From the NCBI GenBank assembly GCA_024734495.1, contig JALMQS010000082.1:822625-886624 (forward strand): 64,000 bases of DNA, read 5' to 3'. Shown here in pieces: positions 39,101-44,371 of the stretch. Made by a program: the position numbers and the translations under genes. The first letter of the stretch is position 1, and the number at the start of each line of letters is the position of its first letter. This DNA comes from Forficula auricularia (Eukaryota; Arthropoda; Insecta; Dermaptera; Forficulidae). Under the pieces are notes generated by a model. That model was given only the letters and a program-made list of their open reading frames with translations. It was not told the DNA's origin and ran no database searches.

Positions 39101-39476
39101 CCCTAAGGTACCCTCTTTCCAATAAAAAAAAGAATCATTAAAATCGGTTTATAAACAAAGAAGTTATGCCTGAACAAACATACTAAAAAAGGTCCAATAC
39201 CAATGAAAAAAAAACGGGACCAATCGGATGCTAGACTGAACCCAATGCAAAAAACCCATCAAAATCGGTTCACAATTGGCGGAGATATGAGGTAACATAG
39301 ACAAAAAAAATCAGTCGAATAGAGAACCTCCTCCTTTTTTGAAGTCGGTTAAAAAATATAAATTTATTTATTTTATAAAAAGCCAGGCAGGCAAGCCTGT
39401 CTTCTGGCCGTTCAGAATAAAACAAATTGTAAAAAACACTCACCAGAACGCCTCCCAATAATATATATTTAATCAT
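8166..39476 (-). CDS. OBP-like (Plus-C-like) secreted protein, seven small exons
   Basis: Exons, in transcript order: 39476-39444, 30632-30580, 22013-21962, 17993-17952, 15349-15190, 11829-11765, 8243-8166. All junctions are GT-AG and the phases (0,2,0,0,1,0) fit without a break, giving 160 residues and a stop. Residues 1-16 or so (MIKYILLGGVLLAVAV) form a signal peptide, so the product should be secreted. Cysteines sit at ETC, KEC, FETC, AKC, FAFC and HAGC. The segment from GFEEKGW through FDDTFETC and the ending KFAFC…HAGCSNGWW resemble the helical core and tail of Plus-C odorant-binding proteins, small carriers of hydrophobic ligands. The canonical C-x3-C pair is not intact in this model. 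Inferred from signals only, with no transcript; the family is a suggestion, while the existence of a spliced secreted gene is better supported. Confidence 0.6.
8776..10042 (+). mobile_element. Full-length but dead mariner element
   Basis: Inverted ends (tagtccattcaaaaagtctatag at 8776 and ttgaatgacct at 10041) frame a transposase in pieces. The N-terminal helix-turn-helix part is recognisable (RQMVEKWIAEFKRGRNSTND), then 9185-9727 carries VTMDETWL (first Asp) and YQDNAP (second Asp), and 9715-9975 carries HPPYSPDLAPSDFFLF (third Asp of D,D34D). A stop in the N-terminal part (VET*QW) and a small deletion just after the DNAP motif break the frame. It lies in intron 6 of the OBP-like gene. A shorter copy of the same family is at 19247-20110. 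Confidence 0.9.
9185..9975 (+). pseudogene. Mariner transposase, frame-broken
   Basis: Two overlapping reading frames (9185-9727, 9715-9975) cover most of a mariner transposase. The catalytic Asp residues are in VTMDETW, YQDNAPW and YSPDLAPSDF. About 25 nt are missing after DNAP relative to the usual spacing, so the second and third Asp no longer lie in one frame. The C-terminus RCIALEGNYVE is intact. Confidence 0.9.
10042..10486. other. AT-rich intronic DNA, nothing recognised
   Basis: Intron 6 of the OBP-like gene. No open frame, hairpin or known repeat stands out. Confidence 0.5.
10487..11250 (+). pseudogene. Transposon-borne conserved arthropod protein, C-terminal part
   Basis: The reading frames 10487-10822 and 10839-11228 carry text typical of a protein found in many copies in arthropod genomes: LPPSHKKLGLMKNFVEALDK, then KALGCKS, then LFLHSHLDFFPP, and in the next frame GERFHQDI-like text (GERFHQDISVMEK around 11060-11100) and MLADYCW. 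At least two frame shifts separate these pieces. I recognise the family as transposon-associated but know no biochemical function. It lies in intron 6 of the OBP-like gene. Confidence 0.55.
11765..11829 (-). CDS. OBP-like gene, exon 6 (65 nt)
   Basis: Acceptor aattttgttttcag before 11829 and donor AAAG|gtaagaaa after 11765. Entering in phase 1 it reads (A)KCRSNRLVPKFAFCMELSVTK and leaves in phase 0. Two cysteines. The pattern C-x11-C followed by x11-C in exon 7 is longer by two or three residues than the usual C4a-C5-C6 spacing of Plus-C odorant-binding proteins. Confidence 0.65.
11850..12090. other. Very AT-rich intronic DNA
   Basis: Repeated 'aatattattgtaat' stretches give small imperfect palindromes. 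No gene. Confidence 0.4.
12100..12900 (+). pseudogene. Mariner transposase, second family, 5' truncated
   Basis: The main frame 12156-12785 covers the second helix-turn-helix and the catalytic domain: TGDESCIYAYDPET (first Asp), HYDNAPSH (second), YSPDLAPCDFWLF (third), with exactly 34 residues between the second and third Asp, so the D,D34D triad is complete. The first helix-turn-helix and the 5' inverted repeat are missing. A one-base slip in an A run near 12720 shifts the C-terminus, which continues in another frame to GGITLRGTK and a stop at about 12898. It differs clearly from the family at 8776. Confidence 0.85.
12905..13315. other. AT-rich intronic DNA with a poly(A) run at 13068-13087
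   Basis: No gene or repeat recognised besides the A run. Confidence 0.4.
13318..14021 (-). pseudogene. hAT transposase C-terminal fragment (ZBED5-like)
   Basis: The minus-strand frame 13803-13318 (161 codons) contains the hAT C-terminal dimerisation text: FWLKRKSEYPEL, then VLKCLIPLATSYLSELTFSS and IKSKRLN, as in ZBED5/FAM200-type hAT transposases. The catalytic core is missing. At about 14005-14019 'ggttgaaaaacactg' is a likely hAT terminus (CAGTGTTTTTCAACC on the minus strand), so the 3' half and one end may belong to an internally deleted copy. Confidence 0.7.
14082..15122 (-). mobile_element. Composite AACCGACTTC-family element, complete
   Basis: It begins AACCGACTTCAAAAAAGG at 14082 and ends TTTTTTGAAGTCGGTT at 15122 (1041 bp). 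The part at about 14751-15122 is a foldback with arms of roughly 130-160 bp around a loop with 'taagatccgtcgag'. The part at 14100-14520 is the shared non-palindromic half (…gaaccgattttgatt…). No open frame of note. Confidence 0.8.
15190..15349 (-). CDS. OBP-like gene, exon 5 (160 nt)
   Basis: Acceptor ttttctttcaag before 15349 and donor CCTG|gtaagaaa after 15190. Only one frame is open. It enters in phase 0 (FNAKKEVDLEKVKSDLLEKT) and leaves in phase 1 (…TDSEEAPP). It is acidic/lysine-rich and probably helical, with two cysteines (KEC and FETC, x11 between them). The spacing from the exon 4 cysteine to FETC is 46 residues, in the range seen between the third and fourth conserved cysteines of Plus-C odorant-binding proteins. 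Confidence 0.7.
15590..15975. repeat. Foldback element with a gagctagctcgtcc end
   Basis: The left arm (ttttgagctagctcgtccac, 15597 onwards) pairs with the right arm ending 'gtggacgagctagctcaaaa' at 15962. Arms of about 150 bp include 'accagacattttgacaaaac' and its complement. A related, interrupted copy lies at 46500-47040. Confidence 0.75.
16020..16640 (+). repeat. Tandem array, about 110-bp units, five copies
   Basis: Each unit contains 'caaattttgtatacataatc', a 'gggcccc' block, 'ctaaaaatgcaaaaactaac' and a G run. The same unit occurs at 47040-47400, 37560-37850 (inverted), within the Helitron at 52479-53646 and at the right window edge. Repeated start codons and proline-rich frames here are by-products of the array. 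Confidence 0.8.
16700..17070 (-). pseudogene. Non-LTR retrotransposon, C-terminal end of reverse transcriptase ORF
   Basis: The minus-strand frame 16991-16734 ends with RNSLNFRGLEEFNSLPAEV…FKNQVRIYLKRDS, the standard C-terminus of jockey/CR1-type LINE polyproteins (…WNSLP…F…). A frame change near 16990 joins it to upstream text. The 3' end is an (atttattt)n-like tail at 16625-16650. Strongly truncated, inactive. Confidence 0.6.
17070..17950 (+). other. Unassigned DNA with a LINE 3' end at about 17740-17925
   Basis: No gene supported. 17215-17345 is rich in 'gagatgag/cagtcaga' short repeats. The stretch 'ctagccaccgaggacttgg…gaataaagatttatttattt' (17868-17920) recurs at 35038-35095 and is the 3' end of a LINE. 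'ggccacatcagaac…gccag' at 17800 recurs at 47450. Confidence 0.45.
17952..17993 (-). CDS. OBP-like gene, exon 4 (42 nt micro-exon)
   Basis: Acceptor ttattttatttag before 17993 and donor GATGG|gtaagttt after 17952. It reads ETCTVEKGFEEKGW, phase 0 on both sides. The text after the cysteine fits the region after the third conserved cysteine of odorant-binding proteins (C…G…GW). Confidence 0.65.
18140..18607 (-). mobile_element. tRNA-headed retroposon, second copy
   Basis: Same architecture as 2310-2826. The tRNA-like head (GGTCGGTAGCGCAATCGGTTAA on the minus strand, from 18605) is followed by a body with a 74-codon frame ending …TYLGTFNINTLIRPGKLHYLN, and an (AAT)n tail at 18140-18175. The second half of the tRNA-like head is deleted here. 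It lies in intron 3 of the OBP-like gene. Confidence 0.6.
18726..20984. mobile_element. TIR element with about 90-bp arms, carrying a nested mariner
   Basis: The left arm 18726-18815 (ataatgtgaagtattg…) is the reverse complement, with mismatches, of 20890-20984. Between the arms lie a short plus-strand frame (18770-19066) that I do not recognise, the mariner copy 19247-20110, and 20545-20870 with 'gtacatacatacgtacatacgtacg' short tandem repeats. The superfamily is not clear. Lies in intron 3 of the OBP-like gene. Confidence 0.5.
19247..20110 (-). mobile_element. Internally deleted mariner
   Basis: Termini aggtcattcaataagtccgtag (19248) and its complement at 20110 match the family at 8776-10042. 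The N-terminal frames read METKQWLDKHYPNSAPSRQM and VMNDRKLKAHELADIVK without the stop seen in the other copy. The catalytic middle is deleted (the sequence jumps from just after MDETWLHYYT to the C-terminal third), leaving 864 bp. Non-autonomous. Confidence 0.85.
21146..21905 (-). mobile_element. Non-autonomous Helitron
   Basis: On the minus strand it starts A|TCTATATATATATAAAATTAAG at 21905 and ends with a GC hairpin (ggccgcc-gaa-ggcgggcc) followed by ttgcagCTAG at 21146, next base T. These are the Helitron hallmarks: 5'-TC, a 3' subterminal hairpin, CTRR-3' and insertion between A and T. Interior: a gtctgt-rich stretch, one 110-bp unit and a C/G-rich block. No Rep/helicase frame. Lies in intron 3 of the OBP-like gene. 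Confidence 0.85.
21962..22013 (-). CDS. OBP-like gene, exon 3 (52 nt micro-exon)
   Basis: Acceptor cattttag before 22013 and donor GCAG|gtaagcaa after 21962. In the simplest model it enters in phase 2 and reads (S)AVQGYRNLEILPKFYWQ, leaving in phase 0. In another frame it reads CCPRVPKFGNITEILLA, which looks like the CC..P motif that opens Plus-C odorant-binding proteins. That frame would need two extra micro-exons (22246-22267 and 18082-18083). The exon borders are firmer than the frame. Confidence 0.6.
22246..22267 (-). CDS. Possible 22-nt micro-exon of the OBP-like gene
   Basis: Acceptor tttatttaataaag and donor AAG|gtatat are both weaker than those of the other exons. Using it would turn the phase so that exon 3 reads CCPRVPKF. 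It only works together with a 2-nt exon before exon 4, so it is an alternative, not the preferred model. Confidence 0.2.
22285..22640. repeat. Foldback element, about 75-bp arms
   Basis: The arms contain 'tctcattaatatatcaattattctttgatatatta' and 'gaccgcgcttttttgaaaa' with their complements. The centre of about 200 bp is non-palindromic with no frame. Intron 2 of the OBP-like gene. Confidence 0.8.
23362..23672 (+). repeat. 5' LTR
   Basis: About 311 bp, starting ttaagtttgaaaactgcgcg and ending gaagaaacttaca. Contains (cagc)n near the start and an 'aataaa' at about 23452 or 23488 suited to RNA end formation. Confidence 0.85.
23700..24610 (+). pseudogene. gypsy gag-like frames
   Basis: Open from ATG 23700 (MPTKVRIHLKKEEIEG…) to 24002, continuing in shifted frames through 24219-24440 (FFLEGNSKEWYRSN…DWSKW, the usual gag core text) to about 24610. 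A CxxC-type pair near 24650 (CYKCEK) may be a zinc knuckle remnant. The breaks fall at T or A runs. Structural protein of the retrotransposon particle by family. Confidence 0.7.
24747..25170 (+). pseudogene. gypsy protease region
   Basis: The frame 24747-24932 carries YDTGSNVSLIN, a retropepsin active site of D-T/S-G type. The next frame (24958-25170) carries MLLGLDAIKKF, matching the LLG-D/L-D flap-distal motif. The two are split by a shift in an A9/A7 stretch at about 24911-24930. Confidence 0.75.
25456..26760 (+). pseudogene. gypsy reverse transcriptase and RNase H
   Basis: 25456-25890 carries the RT fingers/palm: LIEESSSPFAAPVTLAFKKD, LCVDFRELNR, and FSALDINSAFW (first catalytic Asp). 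The YIDD-box region (about 25955-25985) is disrupted by a small insertion. RNase H begins at about 26340 with IYTDASVEGLGGVL (first acidic residue) and continues to ITDHKPLE at about 26600. Frame shifts at about 25862, 25970 and 26510. Confidence 0.85.
26850..27944 (+). pseudogene. gypsy integrase
   Basis: The N-terminal HHCC zinc finger is at about 26960-27090 (VHDFYGHIGVKHL, with the CC pair one frame away after a T run). The catalytic core continues in 27207-27944: the first Asp near SIDTIGGF (27160), the second in LLGDQYAG and the Glu in NGLNERANQ with 35 residues between, i.e. DD35E. The C-terminal part ends with VYVETGSKLNKNKLDKIRRG…, a GPF/chromodomain-less tail. The last ORF is the longest intact piece (245 codons). 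Confidence 0.88.
27942..28250 (+). repeat. 3' LTR
   Basis: Nearly identical to the 5' LTR over about 309 bp. Confidence 0.85.
28961..29930. other. AT-rich DNA with (tatc)n and two repeat fragments
   Basis: (tatc)7 at 29166-29192 is followed by the 'ctcttattaaacgagca' repeat also seen at 945. A GC-rich stretch at 29375-29460 (gcgtcaggcgtgcctccggcacgcc, with a hairpin) ends the element. 29565-29755 is the G-rich repeat also at 1741-1950. No gene. Confidence 0.55.
29930..30260 (+). repeat. Repeat with an inverted partner at 36770-36970
   Basis: 'acttcaaagggtc(c/t)t(c/t)aggtaaagactac' and 'cccatgg(a/t)ctcaat' occur here and, reversed, at 36770-36970. The two could be ends of one 7-kb unit or independent copies. 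The (gtat)n stretch at 30176-30196 resembles 20735-20762. Confidence 0.5.
30580..30632 (-). CDS. OBP-like gene, exon 2 (53 nt micro-exon)
   Basis: Acceptor cttatcttttag before 30632 and donor AAAAG|gtgtgttt after 30580. It enters in phase 0 (LAVAVENVTTQEDDSRK) and leaves in phase 2. It completes the signal peptide begun in exon 1 (…GGVL|LAVAVE). A likely cleavage lies after AVAVE or nearby. The polar NVTTQEDDS that follows also offers an N-glycosylation sequon, NVT. Confidence 0.7.
30780..31400. repeat. Foldback element, about 220-bp arms
   Basis: 30790-31015 pairs with 31150-31390 (e.g. 'gtgtggcgccgct' with 'gcggcgccacac', 'gagatatccagtttaaaaaa' with its complement). Followed at 31540-31730 by partial repeats of the loop text (ggttcggttaagatatattc occurs twice). 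Confidence 0.8.
31900..32800 (+). mobile_element. Non-autonomous Helitron
   Basis: Starts aaA|TCTATATAAAATTAAG, ends gggccgccgaaggcgggcc-ttgcagCTAG|T. Same family as 21146-21905 and 52479-53646. The G-rich 32420-32760 block yields long proline/glycine frames on both strands that are compositional. Lies in intron 1 of the OBP-like gene. Confidence 0.85.
32801..33540. other. AT-rich intronic DNA, nothing recognised
   Basis: Short repeat remnants only; no frame or splice pair that could be supported. Confidence 0.45.
33544..34232 (+). mobile_element. Composite AACCGACTTC-family element, complete
   Basis: AACCGACTTCAAAAAA at 33544 and TTTTTTGAAGTCGGTT ending at 34232 (689 bp). The left half is a foldback: arm 33544-33672 pairs with 33757-33886 around a loop of about 85 nt. 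The right half is the shared non-palindromic part. This is the shortest complete copy. Confidence 0.85.
34340..35095 (+). mobile_element. Probable LINE 3' end with a short coding remnant
   Basis: From about 34398 an open stretch of about 58 codons without ATG reads EKGSQSRVGTKSIGARTSDC… to a stop at 34570. Then untranslated text ends 'ctagccaccgaggacttgtg…gaataaagatttatttattt' at 35095, the same 3' end as at 17868-17920. I do not recognise the peptide; it could also be a terminal exon. Confidence 0.4.
35095..35516. other. Unassigned AT-rich DNA
   Basis: No coding signal. Lies between the LINE tail and the hAT insertion. Confidence 0.4.
35517..36742 (+). mobile_element. Non-autonomous hAT element with perfect 8-bp TSD
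   Basis: Termini CAGGGATGTTCAAACC and (reversed) CAGGGGTGTCCAACC. The flanking duplication GTATAAAT is at 35509-35516 and 36743-36750. 1226 bp, no transposase. 'gtggccc' blocks occur near both ends, as in many insect hAT copies. Confidence 0.9.
37400..38010. repeat. Mixed repeat block
   Basis: 37438-37500 carries the 'ggtgtagggcttgatgaaacatatttaaataaagtaaag' module seen in the hairpins at 44340. 37560-37850 holds inverted 110-bp units as at 16020. 37855-38010 recurs in inverse order at 63775-63950 (…cagggtggggcat…ttatcagaca). Confidence 0.6.
38413..39350 (+). mobile_element. Composite AACCGACTTC-family element, complete
   Basis: From AACCGATTTCAAAAAA (38413) to TTTTTTGAAGTCGGTT (39350), 938 bp. 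Foldback part 38413-38780. Then 'tataaaaattatttttatttttctc' and the long non-palindromic part shared with 1-345. It sits 94 bp inside intron 1 of the OBP-like gene; the paralogue has its copy at the same place. Confidence 0.85.
39444..39476 (-). CDS. OBP-like gene, exon 1 (33 nt)
   Basis: ATG at 39476. It reads MIKYILLGGVL and ends at donor CTG|gtgagtgt (plus-strand actcac 39438-39443), phase 0. First half of a signal peptide. The paralogous exon is at 556-588. Confidence 0.7.
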
Positions 39477-39560
39477 TTCTATGGTGTATAAGTATATATT
39501 TGTGATGAATCTGATATTAGCTGTGCGTATTTATATTCCTTTCATCACCGGAAATACGAG
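39477..39560 (-). promoter_or_regulatory. Core promoter and 5' UTR of the OBP-like gene
   Basis: Minus strand: CCGGTGATGAAAGGAATATAAATACGCACAGC. TATAAATA lies at 39528-39535 and a TCAG initiator-like site about 23 nt downstream (39511-39514). The start codon follows about 35 nt later. The block is conserved at 589-655. Confidence 0.55.
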
Positions 39561-39599
39561 ATTATTTGATATTGTTTTTTTAATTAACGATAAATTTCA

Positions 39600-40460
39600 T
39601 TGAATGTTTATCATTTAATTTCAAAGGTTCATCTTTTGGCAGTTTCCAGTTCCGTTTTTACAGTGGAGCACGGGACCAACGGCCTCAAATGACCTTCGTT
39701 GTTTAACTTGCACGTAGTTTTCTAAAAAATTTTAAAGGGCACCAAACTTTGGGTGCCAAAGGGCCCCAGCATGCCCTAAGACGGCCCTGGCAGTTTCATC
39801 ACTTTTTCGAAACTATCATAGTTACTACTAGTTGTAGATTTGATACTTTAGTAGTGTTGTTTTTCAAAAAAAATGTTTCAGCTAAAACCACCTAGATCGC
39901 ACATTTTGATTGAGAAACTCTCATCAGAATGCACGTAGTTTGCAAGTGCTGTGAGAGAACTATGTTAAAAGAGTGAGTTAAGCCCGCTGCTCACTAGGCT
40001 TTTTCCTCTACCTGTTTTTGGGCTGGGATGTTTCTGTTTGCAATTTGGAGACCTGCCGGATCGAAATGACGTCACTGCTGGCTGTCTTTCTGGCTAGCTT
40101 GCTTGATTTAAAAGATAGGACATGTTCTATTTTCCGGCTTGGTCCTGGGATGCTTTTGAGTGGGAGCAAGTAGACAAAAAATTATTAAAAAAACCCTGGT
40201 GTGCAGGGGCCTTTATTCTCATTAATAAGCCGGCCAAGTGCGAGCCGGATAGAACACCGAGATTGTAACTTCCAAAATATTTGAGATGTTAAATTCATAT
40301 TTATTTCTCGTTGATAAGGAAGGAAGGATTTTTCATAAATTTAAGTTAAACCGTTTCTAAATGCTGACAGGTACAAAAATATCACACATAAAACGGCCAC
40401 TTTCACATTGTAAGTTTAAATCTAAATAAATTAAAACAATTACGTTAAAAAATGTGACAG
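39600..40460. other. Repeat fragments, no gene
   Basis: 39740-39790 ends '…gggccccagcatgccctaagacggccctggcag', a hAT-type end also seen at 63270-63310. 39985-40220 is less AT-rich (gcccgctgctcactaggc…ctggtgtgcaggggcc) and bounded by partially complementary ends, probably a MITE. Confidence 0.4.
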
Positions 40461-40467
40461 CAGTTAA

Positions 40468-40720
40468 AGGGTCGTCCATAAATTACGTCACACGAATTTC
40501 AAGATTTTTAGACCCTCCCCTGAGTTAGAATTTGGCACATTTTCATTGAGCCCCCTGTATTGTAACGTCACACGTTCACTTTTATACCCTATATAATTTA
40601 ATAATTGTAGAAATTTTACTTTTGTGACATCACAATTTTTAAGATCCCTGAGCCTCCACATTTTGTAACAAATCTGAAATGCCCTCTCCTTACTGTGTGA
40701 CTTAATTTATGGACGGCCCC
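40468..40720. mobile_element. MITE, 253 bp, TAA target duplication
   Basis: Ends agggtcgtccataaattacg / (reversed) ggggccgtccataaattaag. Flanking TAA at 40465-40467 and 40721-40723, as in PIF/Harbinger-type elements. A partial relative is at 15440-15480. Confidence 0.7.
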
Positions 40721-41107
40721 TAAGCTGATTAAATTAAAAACTAAAATTAAGCCTAATTCTTTAACGAGATCTTTACAGAGATAGCTCACACTCTATGATA
40801 AAAATATATCATATACGGTATGTTTTTATTTTTGACCCCACATAAAATTCAAACCTCTCCGAATTAATCAAATTGAATAAAATTTTAATACAATTTTTAA
40901 TATGCGGGAAAATGAATACATATAATTTTTAAATTTCTAGTTTTTTTTTAATTTATACTTTTTTTATTCAAAATGATTTCTAGATTTTTTTTTAATCTCT
41001 TAGCTAAATAAGTATCACACATTCTGTGATGTTTAAAAAATAAAACAGAACTCTATATAATAATCAGTAGAGATTGTGGTGTTGGTGCAAGGTGAAACAT
41101 CTTTAAT

Positions 41108-41230
41108 AAAGATAAGAGTAAATAGATATTTTATTTAATATGGATTTACTATGAGTTAAGGATAGTGACCCAGTATCCTTAACTCATAGTAAATCCATAT
41201 TAAATAAAATATCTATTTACTCTTATCTTT
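41108..41230. repeat. Perfect hairpin, 57-bp arms, 9-nt loop
   Basis: 41108-41164 is the exact reverse complement of 41174-41230. The module 'tggtgttggtgcaaggtgaaac' stands just outside the left arm. A half copy lies at 50592-50690 in the opposite orientation. Confidence 0.9.
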
Positions 41231-41409
41231 ACTCTATATAATACTGTCTGTGTGTCTTATAATAATTGTAGTTCTTGTTTAAGTCCCCCGAACGTTGTCG
41301 ATCTCTCTTGTAAATTCTAGATTTCAAATATTATTTTGTCTGTCCGATTTATGTTCCTTCACCTTTTAATCTTGAAAAACAGAATGAGAGTGAAATGGTT
41401 GGTTTATAA

Positions 41410-41801
41410 CGAGGGGTGAACCGGGAACCTAATATGCTGTACACCTACTTCCACTTCTACTTCCAAATATTTCCAAGTACTTCCAAATATTCCCAAGTAA
41501 TTCCAAATAATTCCAAGTAATTTCAAATATTTCCAAGTACTTTCAAATATTTCCAAGCAATTCCAAATATTTTCAAGTAATTCCAAATATTCGCAAGTAC
41601 TTCCAAATATTTGCAAGTACTTCCAAATATTCACAAGCACTTCCAAATGCTTCCAAGTACTTTCAAATATTTTCAAGTACTTACTTCCAAATATTTCCAA
41701 GTACTTCCAAATATTTCCAAGTACTTCCAAAATATTTCCAAGTACTTCCAAAATACTTCCAAAGAGGTGTACACCTACTTCCAATCGCGGATCAGCCTTC
41801 G
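41410..41801 (+). mobile_element. hAT-like MITE with minisatellite core (392 bp)
   Basis: Termini CGAGGGGTGAACCG and (reversed) CGAAGGCTGATCCGC. Perfect 8-bp duplication GTTTATAA at 41402-41409 and 41802-41809. The core is a tandem array of 'acttccaaatatttccaagt' units. Two sister copies at 44610 and 50930 differ mainly in array length. Confidence 0.85.
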
Positions 41802-41997
41802 GTTTATAAGTAGTATGAATATTGGGAACTAGTAATATTTTCTTGATATATTCATATAAGCCTTTAATGTATGGCAAAGAGATGTAGATATCTTAAATTT
41901 TCTTTATCTCGTTGTTATTTTTATTCTTTTCTCTCCTGAAGGACCTTTATACTATACTATACTATCCATCGGCTATAAATAGCAAAGATGATAGCTT

Positions 41998-43665
41998 CTA
42001 TATATTTGATGAGGGAAGGTTCAGGAACCTCCGGACTGCCGCACACGGACCGAGCAGTACAGCCTTCTGCACCGTCGTGATAACACCCCCTCCAAAAATT
42101 CCCAGCTCCTTTAAGTTCTTGGGGAGCGTCTTCGGGACGACACCAATCGCAGATATGACAAGGGGCACAATCAACACTCTATCTTGTCTCCACATTTTCT
42201 TAATTTCTTCTGCGAGCTCAAGATACTTATTTAATTTTTCGCCATAGGCTTGTTGGAGATTATGTGTATTTGGAATGGTGATGTCAATAAGGTATGTCAT
42301 TTTGCTATTTTTTATGATGAGTACAATATCAGGTCTATTCGAAAGTATAGTCCTGTCTGCGCAACGTATGATGGACACATTTTCAAGTGTATATTGCACT
42401 CTTGGGATGGAGGTAAACACTTCCAAAACCAAACTCCTTATTTTGCGTTTTCATCCACCAACAACATCTGCCACACGTCTATATATATATCTATAGATGG
42501 ATCCCCTGTCGAGACTGCTGAACAATTCAACTACTTAGGTAGTCTGGTGACAGCGAATTGCGACTTGGATGCCGAAATTAGCCTCCGTCCACGATGTGCC
42601 TCACATGCCTTCTTTAAACTCCGGGAGAGAGTCTTTGGATGCAGTGACCTGACCATACATACGAAAGTCCTAGTTTTTCAAGCTGTTGTCTTATCCATCC
42701 TACTATATGGTAGTGAATGCTGGATAATATATAAAAAGCACGTTAAGGCCCTGAAAAATTCCAAATGAAACTGCTGCGCAGTATCATGGGAATTAAATGG
42801 CATGATTTCATCTCGAACAAGAAAATCCGGGAAAGAGCCAACTGCGATTCTATAGAAAACATCTTGGCGCGCAATCAGCTGCGCTGGCTAGAGCATGTGT
42901 GCCGGATGTCTGATGGACGGCTCCCAAAACAAAACCTCTTTGGTGGGCTATCAGATGGTCAGCGCTATCTTGGTGGTCAACTGAAGAGGCACAAAGATGT
43001 AATTCACTCCATAGTGAAGAAGGCCGGAATAGAGGACACCTGGGAGTTTCTATGTCAAGACAGAGGCTCTTGGCGTAACATCTGCCACAATAATTCCGGC
43101 ATCTTTCCCAATCACAACACAAACTTAAGAACAGGCGGCACTGAGACATTTATCTGTTCTCAATTCCAACGAACCATCCGATCTCGCATCCCGAGTGAGG
43201 GAAGGATCTTCGGCAACAAAGAAATCTCGACGACGACGACGACGACGAGTCCTGTCTGTCAGCACCGATCGGTCCCAATATAGTCTACACCCATTTTTTT
43301 CAAGTATACTTTCCGGAGTACCTATACCCTAGTAGCACAATGTTTCAAACTATATAGTAGCTATATAGCGCCTAAATAGATTTCGAGAATACTCATTAGT
43401 GAAGAACTCTGATGTTTATTAGTTCATAGTGAAGAGCAAGTTCTTGATGAATAACTTTTGCCATCTGATTGTGACTATGAATATAATCCTTACTGGCGAG
43501 GACTCGGCCGGCCGAAGTGACATGTTGAATAGTTTCAGACATACCACCACACATTCTGCATCTGTCATCATTGTTATTATTATTATTATTATTTTTATTA
43601 ATTTTTATCAAAGACTTTCTTATTAAAGAGACGACAAATGAATGATTCTTTATTAGCACAGGCAA
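41998..43665 (-). pseudogene. Non-LTR retrotransposon, interrupted by another LINE
   Basis: Minus-strand pieces 43665-43396 (CRMCGGMSETIQHVTS, a CxxC…H zinc-binding tail) and 42432-41998 (LSNRPDIVLIIKNSKMTYLI then IPNTHNLQ and VVISAIGVVPKTL) are the C-terminal nuclease-like domain of a LINE polyprotein of the R2/R4-like type. The normal continuity is broken by a plus-strand LINE between about 42395 and 43320. Confidence 0.7.
42395..43320 (+). pseudogene. RTE/BovB-type LINE fragment, nested
   Basis: Plus frames 42250-42768 and 42765-43283 carry FNYLGSLVTANCDLDAEISL, ILLYGSECW, MGIKWHDFISNKKIRERANC and RWLEHVCRMSDGRLP, the typical end of an RTE-like reverse transcriptase. The reverse transcriptase core upstream is missing (5' truncated). 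One frame shift near 42766. Inserted into the minus-strand LINE. Confidence 0.75.
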
Positions 43666-43699
43666 ATTAGATTTTTGCTGACCAATAAATATGCAGATC

Positions 43700-44340
43700 T
43701 GGAAATAATTTTAATTGACGTTAGGTATCCCAAAAGTGAGTTCTATGAGTTTGTGACGGTTTCTGGCTTGTGGTAAATTTTTGAAGTTTTTCAGATTTCT
43801 GCTTATAACTCGAAAAACGATGCGCACTACAGAAAATGTCACTCTTACAAAAATGAAAGAGCATAAAATTTTGCGTCGAAAAACGTACTTAACAGTTAAA
43901 ATTGGTTCAAGTGTTTAACCACAATCGATCGTCAAAGATAGGAAATTTCTACAAACTTGGCGGAAATGTGAATTATGCTTATTAGGGTGGTCTCAAGAAA
44001 TCGATATTCAAATTTTTACGGTGCTGACCACATAATAGTTGCCAATTGGCTAAAAAATCAGATTGCCAAAGTTTAATTTTAATTGGATAGCGGTAACTCG
44101 TACCGCAATGAGGTTAGTTTGTGAAAAAATTGCAGTTTTTCCTTCATAAAATGAAAACCACTCATTCTAGAAACTTGATTCTTGTCTCATTTTCTAGGAG
44201 ATTTTGTTGGGTTGAAGTTTTAATTAAGCCACTTTTTGGCTAAAACTTTTATATTTGAAGATATCCAGCATTTTCTATAACAGGACATGATCCGAATCCT
44301 CAAAAGTGACTTTTTAAGCAAATGCCTAAAAAACATAGCA
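43700..44340. other. Non-coding DNA, nothing recognised
   Basis: No frame longer than chance. Text such as 'acttctgcttataactcgaaaaacgatgcgcac' resembles untranslated repeat DNA but no second copy was found in the window. Confidence 0.35.
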
Positions 44341-44371
44341 ACATTCAATTAATTTTGTTAAGGAAGAATGA

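Noticed and set aside
41404..41877. 157-codon minus-strand ORF rich in LEVLGNI/WKYLE
   Set aside because: It is the translation of the minisatellite core of a MITE; the sister copies have different lengths and frames.
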